A stretch of 64,000 nt of DNA from Pelargonium x hortorum (lineage: Eukaryota; Streptophyta; Magnoliopsida; Geraniales; Geraniaceae), in the NCBI GenBank assembly GCA_036897525.1, contig JAYMTJ010000016.1:1-64000 (forward strand). The letters run 5' to 3'. The notes beneath the pieces are model-generated. The model searched no databases, was not told where the DNA came from, and saw only the letters and a list, made by a program, of their open reading frames with translations. Below are positions 1 through 12,850 of the stretch, one piece after another; the stretch's first letter is position 1, and the number at the start of each line of letters is the position of its first letter. The position numbers and the translations under genes are program-made.

Positions 1-2666
1 AAGAGAAAGGCTTAAGATATAAAACTACGTACATAATGGGAATCCTACTCCAATACAGACAAAATTCCAAGGCAAAATAAAGGGTCAAGAATCTACAAAC
101 AAGAGTGCGCCCCCGTAAAATGCTGCTATAGAGGGCACATCTCAAGGAACCGAATGCTTGTTATTATCACAATCTTAACTTATTTTGCTTTATCCCACGA
201 TTATTCCTTTACCTATGACAAGACTTTTTGTTATGCTAAACATAATCTTCCAGAAGTACTTGATACAGAATACCTAAAGGATTCTCTGTATTATGTATTT
301 ATTCTGTTGTTTGTAAAGAAGGTTCCTTTGCCACTAATGACAGGTTAATGTCTTTTGATTGCGAGCCTTTATTCAACTCTACAATACAAACCCACAGTAA
401 GAAAAGGTGTATACCTAAAAAGAAAGAAATCTCTTTTCTTAATTTCAATTTATTGTCTCAAAAAGGAAAACTAGTTCAAAAGGACCTTGCTCTTCTCACT
501 CCCGGACTCCCGCGCACTAACTCGAGTACCTTACTAAATGAAATGTGGTAAAAGGAAATCTTTAACAATAGGGGCATCCCTCTTCTTTATTTAGCACGGC
601 TTACTTAAGTTTCTGAAATACACAAGAGTTGAATAGGACCTTAATTACTTGGACTGGAACCCAATAGCACTAATTCAAGATCTACCTACATTTCATTATA
701 TCGGTACAAAACTTAAGACCCTATAAAACTAAATACCAAAAAGAAAGAAAAAGCACTTAAGCTGGCCTTAAAAATAGAGCGCCAAAGAGTACTAAGCAAA
801 AACTTAAACTAAAACCTAAGTATAAAATACCCTTATTAAGAGCATTAACTTGTCTTGAATAATAACGTTAAATAAAATCTCATTGGAAGCTAGCTAGGTA
901 ACCTTTTTATTTTAATATGGCCCAAATTTTGGTTCGTTTAACTCATCTCATTGGAGCTGCAAATCCGGGAGTAAAGCCCATTTTATAGCTCTTTCTTAAC
1001 TGAGATAAGTAAAAAAACTAAAATATTAAAATATTGTGGACTTCTGAAAACCTTTTAAATAAAGAGTTAAGTTCTCCTAGTACTTAATAAAGCGCTTCTG
1101 GTACTGTAAAACTTTTGTCCGCAAATTTATTGAGTGTGAGGCATGTAAAACGTCCAGTTATAAGAGGTACCCGGGTGCTTGACGAGTAACCCTTTATTGT
1201 GTAATAAGTTGGTTGCATAATTGAAGCACAAAACCTTTCCTAAAGTTCTTTAAACATGGGATTCGAACCTCTAACACGAAGAATAAATAAGGCTTTGCAA
1301 GGATGAAGCTTTGTGTTTCCTACTTTAATTAAGTTAATCGTCGATAAAGCCTTGCTCTTAATACGAGCCCTATTGGATGAAAGGCACTAAAATGGCTGCG
1401 GGGGCTGGGCCAGTATAGCTCTAAGCACTCCATTTCGTTAAGTTAGCTCGAGCTAAGGATCCCTTGATAAGACATGAGCTTTGAAACACGCCATCTACTA
1501 ACTACTAAAAACACCTTAAGGTTTTACTAGGGCGCAACTCTGGCATAATATAAGTTTCTCTTCAGAGTCAAAGGGAATTCTAAGTACTATAATAAGGGCG
1601 TATTCATAGTTTAATACCCTATAAAAAATGTTTATAGTAACTCCGTGCTTCAAAAGCATACATAATTCATAATTATAGTAGCTGGTAGACTTGAATAGGC
1701 GGGTATTAGAACCTCTACCCTAGCTACAAGACTTCTTTTCCCACCACTGCTAGATGTAAAGGGACGTTTTTTTCTGTATACTCTGAGTTTCTTTGTATTG
1801 AGAGTATACAAGCTAACAACAGTTAAAAGCTTTGAAGAAAGGTGGACTCATTTAAAATCATAAGCATAGCTTTCTTTATCCGCGAAAACTGGATACTATT
1901 AACTAAATCCTTTAGCAGCACATGCCCCCTTATTAGCATCCGGTTAAAAAGATATGCATGGGCGCCTCTTTATTATACTGAGGTAGATACAATTCTTAAT
2001 AGATGTAATTAATGCTTTTATACTACTAAAAATGCTTGTTAAGTAAACCTAAATCCATAGAGACATCGTAAAGTAAGGCTTACACTATAGAACCAGATGG
2101 GCTAAAACCTTTCTATTTTAGTGCCTAGCTCTTAGTATTTCTAAGTGGGCTTTCTTTTTAATTAAGTAAAGAATAGCTTTAGTACAATAAGAATTTAAGG
2201 AGAGCCCCCTTTAAATTAAACTATTAAATAAAGGGGTTTTTATAGACATCCAAGTCTTAGCTCTAACTCCGGTTAGAAAAATGCTATAAAAGGCAAGAAC
2301 TCTCAAACCTACAACTACAAATTATAACAGCATGTATTCCACGCGGAGGAGTCCTCGGTACAAGCTCTTATAACGCCCGACTCGAGCCTCTTTCTTTCAC
2401 AAACCCAAGATTTGCCTAAAACTCTTTCTTGTGAATACCGAGACTAATCCAAGCTAAAATTTTATTTGGAGATTCTCATTCTATCAACGGCACGTCCCTT
2501 TAAAGGAGAACTTTTAGACCTTTAATTCAGAAAGAAAAGAGTTTGGACTAAAATAAGCCCAAATCGCTTAAGCAAGGTTTAGGAGCTTGTGATTAATAGC
2601 AAGCAAAGTTAGACAGCTCAAACGAGCTCCAGCTCCTTTTAAAGTTATAGGTTTAAGCCTAATTAG

Positions 2667-2690
2667 ATTAGAGATTAATTAATCTCTAAT
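2667..2690. repeat. perfect 24-bp palindrome
   Basis: The two 12-base arms ATTAGAGATTAA and TTAATCTCTAAT are exact reverse complements with no spacer. A further outer pair, AGCCT (2656-2660) and AGGCT (2692-2696), could extend the stem across an asymmetric bulge. A perfect 24-bp palindrome is not expected by chance in 64 kb, even at this AT content. It could form a cruciform or an RNA hairpin. There is no T-run after it to make it a bacterial-type terminator, and no gene next to it that would suggest a role. Confidence 0.85.
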
Positions 2691-3125
2691 GAGGCTACTA
2701 AACTGTATAACGCATTTCATAAATGATTGAGGGGCCCCTCTCTTTTTCATGCGTTAAGGGCTTAGTGTTTTGCTAAACGACGTTCTTTAAAAGTTGGGCC
2801 CTTTGTATGCATCTCGTCCTTTCGAATACGGAAATCCCTTTCTTCTTTATTATAGAATTCTAGAAGGCCTTACTGAACCCGTATTCGTTAAATTCGAAGT
2901 CTATAAAAGCAAGGAATTCCTAAGAGTTTCGTTATTTTTTACAGCTTTGAAGACTAAAGAAACGAGAAAAGCTTTTCAGAGAAGCACTCTGAGTACTCGT
3001 TTACTTTTGAGATGGCCGTTTATAGTAATCACAAAAGCTCTAAAAGTAAACAGGAATCAATCCTTTAGATTAAATTAAGTCCCACTCAAAGAAGGAGCCC
3101 ACTTTAGCACCGGTGCCTTTGAAAT

Positions 3126-3147
3126 ATATTATTATTATTATATTATT
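3126..3147. repeat. ATT microsatellite
   Basis: Trinucleotide ATT repeats run for about 22 bases, interrupted once by an extra AT. This is a simple sequence repeat, probably from replication slippage. No open frame is associated with it. Confidence 0.8.
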
Positions 3148-3944
3148 CTGGTTTCTTTAACCTGCGCGACACTCTAAATCTCAGCATACTTTTGGTTATA
3201 TACACGAGTTCCCAGGACATACTCGTGGCTAAAGTAAGAGTTTTGAAGAATCTAAGCACCTTCAAGAAATAATATGTGTAAGGGGCATATCCTAATTGTC
3301 TTTCATTTTTAGCCCTTTAGGACAAGTAAGTTGTCTCTTGTATCCTTAGTATTGTATTCCCCATAATAGACCTCTTTTGTTTGACGCTTGAGCTTGAGAC
3401 AGCAAAAGCACTTACGCAATTCTAAAGAACCTCGTTTTCTATAAACTAAATAATAGACTTCACAGCAAGACTAAGAATTCGTTAGACCATGTCCTTTATC
3501 CTGGTATGCACGTTAGCTTCTTTTAAAAACGCACCCGTCTCTATTACAAAGTATAATCGAGTAAAAAGCATTTCTGGATAGATTATTAAATAAGACCAAA
3601 ACAAAAACGGTGCAATGTGATATGCGTAGCTTGCTTAATATAGTAATCGACAAGGTTTATATAGAACTTTCTACGAGAGGGGGAGATACCTTGAACACGA
3701 ATTTGGGGTAACTGGGGTCGATATGCTTGCTTACAGAAAGTGCGAGTACGTTACTTTGTATGCATGTCTTAAGATTCTTATTATTTATGCTGAAATCTCT
3801 ATTTATACTGATACAATCTGCGGTTAATGCAATTTCTAATAAATATTAGGAGCCTTTTTATTTGTCAAGAAGCAAAGTTTACTCTTTTGTGACAGGAATA
3901 GGCCCAGAAGAGTCTGGTAATGGTAAGTTACTCACGGGTATTCT

Positions 3945-3956
3945 AAAAAAAAAAAA
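3945..3956 (+). repeat. A12 homopolymer
   Basis: Twelve consecutive A residues. Similar runs of 12-15 A or T occur at 5393-5404, 6998-7009, 21250-21264, 26260-26273 and 41883-41894. They are typical of non-coding AT-rich DNA. Confidence 0.85.
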
Positions 3957-5118
3957 GATCGACAAGTATAGCTAAATTGAGTGTTTCCTTCTTAATTAAT
4001 GGTTTTACTAATCCTGAATAGGGCGGGAGTACCCACTTGAATGAAATATTTAAATTGTCTCGTTATAACCACTTCCCTAAACCCAAGGATACCCGTTACC
4101 AAAGCGAGGACAAGACCTTGACCGAAAAGGCCTTCTACACTCTTTTTTATCCTGAATCTAGTTATATAAAGAAAAAGCAAAAGTTGGGATATTGTAGAAA
4201 AAAGGGTCACAAAAACTTATTAATTAATAGGGCCCTAAAGTTTTGTTATTTGCATCGAAAAAAGCCATACAACGAGTAGAGTACGAAGATGGGGAAGGAA
4301 CCCTTACTCAATTAGGGTCTAAATAATAGAATCCCAACTGAGGGGTTAAAGCAAGAACTTATCGCATGGATTTAGGTTCAGCCGCTTTGTTTATTAACCT
4401 ATATTAGTTAGTATGCAAGGAATATAAAGGCATAAAAGCATTTGTATTACTTATGAATGACTCTAGAGTTAGCTTTAACAAAGTAAGGAAATAAGTCAAG
4501 AAGAATCTAAATTATTAGAGGAACCCCTAGTTCAAAAGGGAGGCTCTGTATCGATTAGAACCCCGAAAATTCTCTAATTATGTTTTTTTGCTAGAGAGGA
4601 TTAACAGGAAAAAAATGCAAATTGAAATAGAGAGTAAAGCTTGTAAAGTCAAACTGTCTTTGAGCAAACCGAGGGAGACCCAAGATTAACTAACGTCTTT
4701 TCTTAATGAGTATAGGTTTCTTTTCTTTTAGACCAATTACGAGAAACTGAGTTATATCTGAAATACGGGAGTAATACTACTAAAACCGGTTTTGTTGGTA
4801 AGAGTCCCTCAAAACCTAGAGATTGTAACATAACAAACACAAAGTGCTAAACCAAAGAAAGCATTGGATGTGTTTCCCGAGAATTGCTTTACCTAAGTTT
4901 CTATATATTCTACTCAAAATATGTTCTAATTACATAAAGTCTTTGTTAAGAATGTACTTTTTTCTTTAAAAGTATGATTGAAGACGGACCCGGGATTCCA
5001 CATTATCATATCAAGCTCTATTTTGAAATCCATATATTACTAAGTGAAAGATGATGTATAGGCTTGACAATTCCTTGAGAAGACTCTAAAGCACTGAAGA
5101 AGTAGAGTATCCTAAGTA

Positions 5119-5147
5119 AGGGATTCGAATAACCGGTGTACAAAAAG
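5119..5147 (+). repeat. GGGATTCGA...CCGGTGT module, copy 1
   Basis: AAGGGATTCGA is followed after a few bases by ACCGGTGT and a short A-run. The same two blocks in the same order, separated by a longer spacer, occur at about 8169-8217. The pair reads as one diverged repeat with an insertion or deletion between the blocks. The GATTCGA core resembles the reverse complement of a tRNA T-loop, but no cloverleaf can be folded here. Confidence 0.5.
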
Positions 5148-5392
5148 CAGGATTCCTTTTAGTTGTATTAAAAAAACTGTATATCTAACAAAGAGAAGGG
5201 GTTCCTTCTAAAAAAACGGAGTCTTAATCCGGTAGAAATCAAGAGAAATCCAACCAAAAGTTACGCAATTCACCCCATTACGAGACGAGGGGTTTATTCC
5301 TTTTACCTTGTTTAGTCAGTCTTTCTTTTCTAAATAAAGTATTTGCTTAAATAGAGTGTAGATAAGTTATTGGGAAAGACCTGTAAAGTTAT

Positions 5393-5404
5393 AAAAAAAA
5401 AAAA
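5393..5404 (+). repeat. A12 homopolymer
   Basis: Twelve consecutive A residues, followed by a T-rich tract. Confidence 0.85.
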
Positions 5405-6997
5405 TAGAGTTTTTTTATTTCCTTTTTTATTTTTAGAAGGTATTTTTCGTTATCCTGAGTTTTAATTGAGTCTGGTTCCTTTCCTTTCTTTTTATAGAAT
5501 ATAATCAATCGGGAAAGGTTGGGGGTTCCTCGAGTACAGCAAGTAATTATAAAGAATTTGTGCACACTTTAGCTCTATTCAAATGAATCCGTATTCGTTA
5601 TCCGGGGCCTTTTCGAAGAAGCTATTTACTTTTAACCTACAATTTAGAATAAGTCACTTTTTTTGGAGTATATAAAGAACTTAGGCTAAAGTGGGTTTCT
5701 TCTAACTCAGAAGGTAATAAAAAGGGGTAGGCTAGGCATCTCAGGAAAAGGGTTCCCTCTAAATTCATTACTATTTTAAGGAAAGTTTTCTTAAGTTTAT
5801 ATATAGAAAATGATAATAAAGTGAAGAGTAGAGAAACAGATCCAGGTCAATTTCATTACAAATACAAAAGCTGTAGAAGTAAGTCTAGGTAGATTCTTTT
5901 TGCCTGATTGTTAATAAGTCACTAAGTCATTCTAAAATGGGGACTTGGCTGTAGATCTAGATATAACTAAGAAAAATCTGCTGGATGCCTTAGAAAACTT
6001 TGTGTATCCACTAAGGAAAGAGTGCGTATTATTAACAAAAGCTACAAGGGAATCCATACAGACCAAATGTTATAACTTAAGAAAGGAAGTATGAAGTAAC
6101 AGCATGCGGTTAAAAGTTTTTTTGTAAAAGGACCCCGGTTAACCGTGTACGTATGAAATGAGAGCTCAAGGATAGGGTCCTATAGAGGTTTAACTAGTAT
6201 GAAATATGAAAAGAAGTTCTTCCTAATAAGACGTAAACCGTGTGACAGCCAGACTGAAGGCCAGAGTAACCGTACTTTATCGTCGAGTCCAGATAACACT
6301 CTTATCTCTTTAAGAGGTTAGATTGCTTCTAGCCAGGAAAACTTTAACATTAGGCTGTAGTAGTAGAAGGGCATCTATACAAAAAATTGTACCGCATTGG
6401 GTTTCCGTTTGGATGTTTTTAAAAGGTAAAAGCTCTAAGCTTTCCCATATTCCAAAGGTGTTACTCTTTTGGATTCTCCTGGGTGCTTCGCAGCCCTATA
6501 TTCTGTATTTTAGCTCAGCCAAACGAAAAGGAAACCCCTTTAAGGCTTTGTTCGATACGAGATACTATAAAAAAAATCTCCTTTTATCTTGTTAATCGAA
6601 ACACTCTAGGGTTTAGGCAATTCTTGACATTTCATTTAATACACGCGCTTCTTTTGTTTGGGGGCCTATATAGCTATAGCTACTAATCTGTATGAAACAA
6701 AATTTCTAAGAATTTCGTCTCTTTACTCTATATGTCTAAACGGAGTATTTTCCTAAAGAAAGTCGTATTATCAGTATCAATTTACAGAGTTGTTTGTTTA
6801 AGTTGGTCGCCTACTTCGTTGAGTAAATGACTGTTAATATACATAAAATGGAGAATCTCTCGGAGAACCCTTATAGGATGGGATTTGTTTCATTTCAACG
6901 AGAAAATTTCTTTGTCTTTTAGACTTTTGTTATTTACCAGAACAGAACTTGCTCCTGTTAGAGATAATTTTCATGTAAAAATGAAATTCAATTTCTA

Positions 6998-7009
6998 TTT
7001 TTTTTTTTT
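6998..7009 (+). repeat. T12 homopolymer
   Basis: Twelve consecutive T residues. The sequence before it does not form a stable stem-loop, so I do not call it a terminator. Confidence 0.8.
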
Positions 7010-8168
7010 AATATTATAAAGGGGTTTAAGATATAGCGGTTTCTTTTCCGTTGAATAGCTCCCGTCATTTAGAGGTTCTATCAATATTTATAAGTGTTAC
7101 AGATATTTCTATTGTCACTAGGAACTAACTCGAGTGGATAATACCTTATTTTCTTTATACCTAGGCTTGAAGGAGGCCGCACACCCTAAAATTAGAAAAT
7201 AAAGCAACAACTTTTAATTAAGTCGATAGATTTAGTTATTACAGTAACAAAATGGATATCCTCTTAATAAGGAGAAAGGCTTATGAAGAAATAGTTCTTT
7301 CAAGTAAACCCTATGCAGAATCTATACAGAAATCCTTTTGATTCCTTTTTTTACTTACGAACACCCAGCCCCTTTCTTTAGGTTTACACTTATGGATTCA
7401 GATGCAACCCTTGTTCAGAAAAAAACCTAATTAATATAAAGTTATTTTTTTCACCACACCATATACTTATCGTATAGCCTTAGGCATGAGTCCTAACCTA
7501 ACTTCAGAGAACTTCTTCGTTAAGTAAATGCTGAATATTTACTTATAGTAGTCCTTGAGCTAATAATAAGCCATCTCCCTGACTACCACTAAAGGGCATT
7601 AAGCTTCTCTTTAAGTATATAGTACTCCCCTTGTTTACACACTTATTAGATGCTGCGGGTTAATTTGATTTGAGTCCTCTGTCAAAAAAGACCCTTGAAA
7701 ATAGCTTCCTTTCATCTGGTTTTTATTTTAATAGGAGACCCCTTGTTGAGTACATATAAAGATTACTTTTTATAGGGCTAAAGGGCTTTATACGAAATGA
7801 CTTATCAACTCCTAGTTGTAGAAGAAAGAGAATTGGGTCTTAGTCCTTTTCAAATTCTTTAAGTATAGTTTTTTTGGCGCTCTAATATCTCCAAGGAGTC
7901 AAAATAAGAGTATCAAATTACTCTCGATATAGAACTAAGTTTTTTTTATGGCCAGGGTTTTAGCCAATTTTAAGTATTCCCTTAATGGGTATGCAAATCT
8001 AATAAATTATATATCTATCTCGAAAGGTATAACACCTTTCAATTTAAAGGACGTACATCGAGGTTACCTAGGGCCCTTCTTATACTTAGAGCTAAAACTT
8101 CCCCTATAATATATAATATAAACCGGACGAAGAAAAGTAGCCATAACTTGCGTCTGACTAAATGAAAA

Positions 8169-8217
8169 TAAGGGATTCGATCCAAATAAGTTAGAACACC
8201 CGGTGTGTAAAAAAAAA
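8169..8217 (+). repeat. GGGATTCGA...CCGGTGT module, copy 2
   Basis: This is the partner of the module at 5119-5147. AAGGGATTCGA is separated by about 20 bases from ACCCGGTGTGT, and an A-run follows. The extra spacer is the main difference between the copies. Confidence 0.5.
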
Positions 8218-11200
8218 TGACCTAAACCTCTCTAGACTATATTCAGGTTCTGTCGTCCCTTACCAGTAACTACAGAGCACAAGAGGACTATACCTTAGAG
8301 TCATACTACTCTGATGGGATTAATTCTAGAGCCTTAGGGATCGCAGACTATTGGATAAAGTGGGGGGATTGGCCTCGGGGATACCTGTCAAAGAAATAGC
8401 CTGTAATTTAAGCTGGGAATGGTACCTATAGCATTTCTAACCAATTTCAAAGTACTATCTAAATTTGAATACTAGTAATTAATCTAAAATACTTACTCCT
8501 TTTAGCAATTCTGGGCATTTCCTACTAAAATGAAGTAACTCAAAAAGGAGTTCCATAAGGTACTTTATTTATGAAACAGGCACTCCTGTCTCTTTTCTAG
8601 ACAAGTTTTGACTTCTCATAAGCGCAGTTTTACAATAGAGGCGAATCAATTCTATAGGGATGTTTTAATTATGCATTTACCCCTAAATTCTTGCTTTTTA
8701 TCAAAATTTCTATATAAAAAGACCTCCCTAATTCATTTATGGAATTTCCTCCGACCTAGACAAAAGGGGGTCCCTTGGGGGCTCTGTACTAGCTATAACG
8801 ATAATATTATATACTATAAATCTCTTCTCTTCAATAGTGAGTTGAGGTTCCTTTTTTAGTTAAACAGGAAGTTTTAGTTACAAACAAAGCTGGAGTTTAA
8901 ACTACTTAATTTTCCGCAGGATTGGCCTGAGCCCAGTCTTATGTCAAGATCCCATCCTACCCAATTGGAAGTGTATTCTTTACTTTAAAGTTGAGTGTTG
9001 AATTCAAGTCTTGATGCTCTCGTTAGCAGGATATTTTCAGTGTGAGATTTGAATGCCTTACTTTTCATTTGATATTTGGTATCTCCGTTAAGGACAAGTC
9101 TTTCCGATGTATATATTTAGGCACGAGTTTCCGTATTAAATTAAAGAGAACCCATAAAGTGCTAACCAATAGCCATTACAAAACAAAGTCAAAGCACTTA
9201 CGGATATACTTACTACAGTATCTAATTAAGACTCATAAAGGAATTCTCCTATCTGATCTGTCTGAGAAGGAAATTGAGCTCTAGTGAACTAAGAAGTGTC
9301 CAATGTCTAAGACCTTGGTAAAGTTTTATGCACAGGCTTTTATAAGTTCATAAGCTGCTCGTGGTTACTACGTTACCCTCAGCTTTTACAGCCATTCTCC
9401 TTTAGTTGCACCAGTGTTTATAACCTAGGAATTAGCACTTAGGGTCTTTAAAGTCTAACTCATGATATTAGTAAAATTTTAGTGTCTGCTTCAATACCTA
9501 CCCTATTTATTTGACCTTGACTTTTTTATTAGTAGTACTCAATTTTAGACTAGGTTATGAGTTAAGATTCCTAAAAAGTATTTAGTGAGGGTGGAAAAAA
9601 GGAAAAGTGAGACTTAGGGATTCAAAACTGTCTACTATAATTTTGATTCATTTTACACAAAGGGATCCACCCATTAGACTAGGCTGCCCTTACTTCGTAA
9701 GAGATACTAGATTCTTCTCGTTTCAGAACTATATACTGTATATAAGATATAAAGAAAATAAAAAATGAAAGGCAAAAGCCCAAACTCTTTAGAAATACGT
9801 AAATAGACTTAAGAAAATAGGGGCACTTTGTTAAAAAAAGTAACTCTCTACTCTTCTTTTGTTAGAGCTAGCTCGGGATTAAATCCGTTATGCTAAATTT
9901 TAAGAAGAATTGCTCCTATTTCGCCTGAAACTCTACAACGCTTTAAGTAGGTCTTGGTACTCCACTCCAATCTAGTCATGTATAACTCGGGTGATATGAG
10001 TTCAGCTTAATTACAAAGATTTTTAGGAAATAGAAAATGCGGAGATTAAGAGATAACTAAAGAATCCCTCAAGTAGAAAACCCATAAACCCTTTACGAGT
10101 AGCCCTGGAATAGATCAAATTCTTAAAAAGCTAGTACTCGAAAAGAGAAATTTCTTTTTTATTTAACATTTCGATTTCCTGATTAGAAATTCTCTATACC
10201 TTCTATTTCCAGCTCACAAGAGTCAGTTATATGCACCTCTCCAGACCAGAGTACATGATAACCCAGCTACAACTCCTTTTAGAGAAGGGGGCTTCGTCCA
10301 TTGCAAGAGTTTTTATAACACCTTTATCTTGTACGTCTTATCTCTAAGAACTAATAAACTGGGAACACCTCGAACTTCCGGTCAGATATAGGATTCCGCT
10401 TTAAAAAAATCTAGTTTATAAAAGCTAATTTTAAACTCCACTCTGAAAAGGTGCTTAGATAGCACTTTTTACTACTCATTAAGGGAGATAGGTCATATCG
10501 TTGGAATAACCATACATACTCTTCTTTTATTTAAGTGAATACTAGATTCTAAAGGATTCTTTCCCTTTTCCAGTTTTCTAAATGCGTTTTGAACCTATTA
10601 CTGCCCTCTCAATTTTCTTTTAATTTGCCGAACGTAACTTTATTAGAAGCTCAGATGTCTACCACTATACTATACTTAAATTTCACTTATTACTCTTCAT
10701 AGATTTTAAGAGTACATGCAAAGAATCTAAGCGATTCTAATTCTTTACTTAATTTCGGGGGTCTTCAAGAATACGGGCACTTTCCTTTAATTACTAAGCG
10801 GGGACCTCTTCAGAACTCTTGCCAGATAAAAGCCATTAGTAAGTGTTTAAATCTCAAGTTTTAGTAATAAGGGATTTTTTCCACAGTTAATTACATTCAG
10901 CATTTATTTTGAAAAGTCGTTCTTGTAAATAAAAGAAATCTGATATAGTTTCTTAGCCTAAATGACTTAAAGTAGTTCTATGGACTTCTACTAAACTATA
11001 ATACTAATATAGGTTTTTACCTAATCGCGGGTGCTCAAAGAAGTCTGTTTAATAAATTAGATCCAGAAAAGAGCCGCTGTAAACACCGTATATCTTGCCA
11101 TTCTAAGGAAACAGTTCTAATTTAGAAAGAGTTGAGTTAGTACCATTAGGGGTCCCTAGTTATGGTACATTGAAGCCTAAATTTCAATTAGTCGAAGTGC

Positions 11201-12372
11201 TATAATTAGTCAAAATTACCTTACTTTTGGATAATAAATTAAAACTACTTGTATGCTGACTTAGATTTGATACAATAGTAGTTTATACTAACAGGCGCTT
11301 GCATGGTTCTAGGATTTAGCTAGAAATTCTCCTTTAGCTTATAGATAACAAAAAGTAAGATACACTCTTTTACTTTACTTAGAGGGCTTCTACTTGTAAC
11401 ACAACGCGTTTTAAAAATACGACTTGTTGGCATGAAATGAAGTATCCCACCTTATTGAGGCTCCAAGGTAAGTATTAGATAGATTAGTAAAGTTGTAGGT
11501 ACTGCGTTCTCGAAGGATTTGCGTAGAAAGTAAGCTAGTATCAGCAGCTCTTGTAATAGCGCGTACTTTTAGGATTATAATACACTAAACGGAACACTTA
11601 TATCTTATCTCACAGTCTAAAGAGGTTTCTATTTAATAGAACAATACGACTTAACTATAAGTCCCTATAGTAACATAAGTCGAACGCATTCCTATATCCT
11701 GGGTTGCTAAATTTCCTGCCTTTTGTTTGGTTATAATTACCCAGAACGGTTAAGGAGAGCTTGCCTCTTAATACCTTTGATACTTATCTTTTTTTAGATC
11801 CCAGGGGAGAGTCCAACTCGGGGAAAACTCAGAAATATCCTATTAAAAACCTTAAATTATTTCCCGAAGGGACCCACTATAAGGTCAATCGAGGCTTAAC
11901 AAGTAACCAAAAGCGCTCCTTGGAGCATGAAACTCCCGTATCATCTATGAACAATACTTAATCATATACTCCGCTGGGAAACCGCATAGCTAGGCATTTT
12001 GAATACCTCTGAATTAATATGAACTTCCTTAAAATGAAATAAAAAAGCAGACCCAAAATTCTGCTTGCTCTAGGAAAATCTACTCTAGGGAGCCTTGCTT
12101 CGAACAATTAAGCCTCTTTCTGGAATCTATACTTTTTGACTCAGGGATAAAACCACATTAGGATTCTGTCATTTTATTTTATGGCTAAATGTTTTAGTGC
12201 GGCTGGGGTATTACTCTTGATTTATGCTGATAGTTTCTAGTCAGTCTTTTTTGTTTACAAGGCATTCTAAGAGAGAAGGAACTCATAGTCTTTAGAAGGG
12301 GTGAGAAAGTTACCCTATTTTGTTTGTTGTAACAGTATCCGTAGGAAAGGTTAAGTAATATATAAAACTGAA

Positions 12373-12440
12373 AGTAAGCTCATTTTCAGGTAGCTATGTT
12401 TGTTTTTCCAGGTCTCTGTATCCTGGTTTAAAGGCATTTG
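12373..12440 (+). repeat. diverged direct repeat, copy 1 (AGTAAGCTCATTT)
   Basis: AGTAAGCTCATTT is followed by CAGGTA, CTCTGTATCCTGG and a GGCATTT block. The same blocks in the same order occur at 14421-14470 with a shorter spacer. The right half, TCTGTATCCTGGTTTAAAGG, also resembles the CCTGTATTTGTATTCC-GGTTAAAG motif at 16113 and 36255. Confidence 0.6.
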
Positions 12441-12557
12441 TATCTTGAACTAGAGATTCCTTATAAGGAGATAGTGTTTGTTGGGCTTAGAGTGTTCCTT
12501 AGAGTTTGGTTTAGACAGGACTTGCTAGAGATCGAGTTAGCAAAGAATATAAGTGGT

Positions 12558-12575
12558 GCTTGGGTGCTAAGATAG
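12558..12575 (+). repeat. short direct repeat GCTAAGATAG, copy 1
   Basis: CTTGGGTGCTAAGATAG is repeated as CTTGGCATGCTAAGATAG at 12627-12644, about 70 bases downstream. It is a local duplication that has diverged by one substitution and one indel. Confidence 0.6.
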
Positions 12576-12626
12576 TACATTATGTATTTGAACAACCTTT
12601 GAAAGTGTTTATTATTACATTACAAC

Positions 12627-12644
12627 CTTGGCATGCTAAGATAG
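12627..12644 (+). repeat. short direct repeat GCTAAGATAG, copy 2
   Basis: Second copy of the local duplication that starts at 12558. It lies just before the stop-poor patch at 12661. Confidence 0.6.
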
Positions 12645-12660
12645 AGAGGTTTAGCAACAG

Positions 12661-12850
12661 GTGGTTACTGTCAGCTCCGTTCGTCTACCTTGGATTGCTC
12701 TACTGACAGACAGGTTCCTACAACAGCTACTGATACCGATACAGCTCGGACTGGTACTGAGACTGCAACTGCTCATGAAAGAAAGTCATATGATGTTGGG
12801 TACTATACTACTCGCCTTTCTTAAAGCTAATACGCTATTCTATAAAGTCT
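12661..12850 (+). other. stop-poor, GC-richer patch with ACT-phased low complexity
   Basis: Two overlapping frames stay open for about 60 codons. One starts with GTG at 12661. The other runs from a stop near 12643 to a TAA near 12824 and has no ATG. In the second frame the stretch 12729-12773 alternates Thr with Asp, Ala, Arg, Gly or Glu because ACT, GAT, ACC and GCT codons repeat. The peptide ends with KSYDVGYYTTRLS. Parts (GCTCATG, then ATGTTGGGT) faintly recall a conserved stretch of small-subunit rRNA, but with an insertion. I cannot assign a function. It may be a relic of a coding or rRNA sequence, or a chance patch. Confidence 0.25.

Larger units (their letters stand above)
1..12299. 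other. gene-free AT-rich background, left part
   Basis: I see no gene in this stretch. Open frames are all below about 95 codons, most begin with TTG or another non-ATG start, and none carries a recognisable motif. The sequence is roughly strand-symmetric and rich in A and T, with frequent TAA and TAG in all frames. Short G/C clusters such as GGGAATCC (38-45) and AAGGAATTCC recur throughout. Embedded items listed separately are a perfect palindrome near 2.67 kb, an ATT microsatellite near 3.13 kb, homopolymer runs near 3.95, 5.39 and 7.0 kb, and a repeated GGGATTCGA plus CCGGTGT module near 5.12 and 8.17 kb. Non-coding organellar or nuclear DNA is the simplest reading. Confidence 0.6.

Noticed and set aside
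711-735. AAGACCCTATAAA, as in a conserved large-subunit rRNA loop
   Set aside because: The flanking bases do not fit the rRNA helix and no other large-subunit motif lies nearby. A single 13-base match is not enough.
1255-1330. GGGATTCGAACC, a perfect minus-strand T-loop motif
   Set aside because: The T-stem pairs at only three of five positions, and no anticodon or D arm follows at the right distance.
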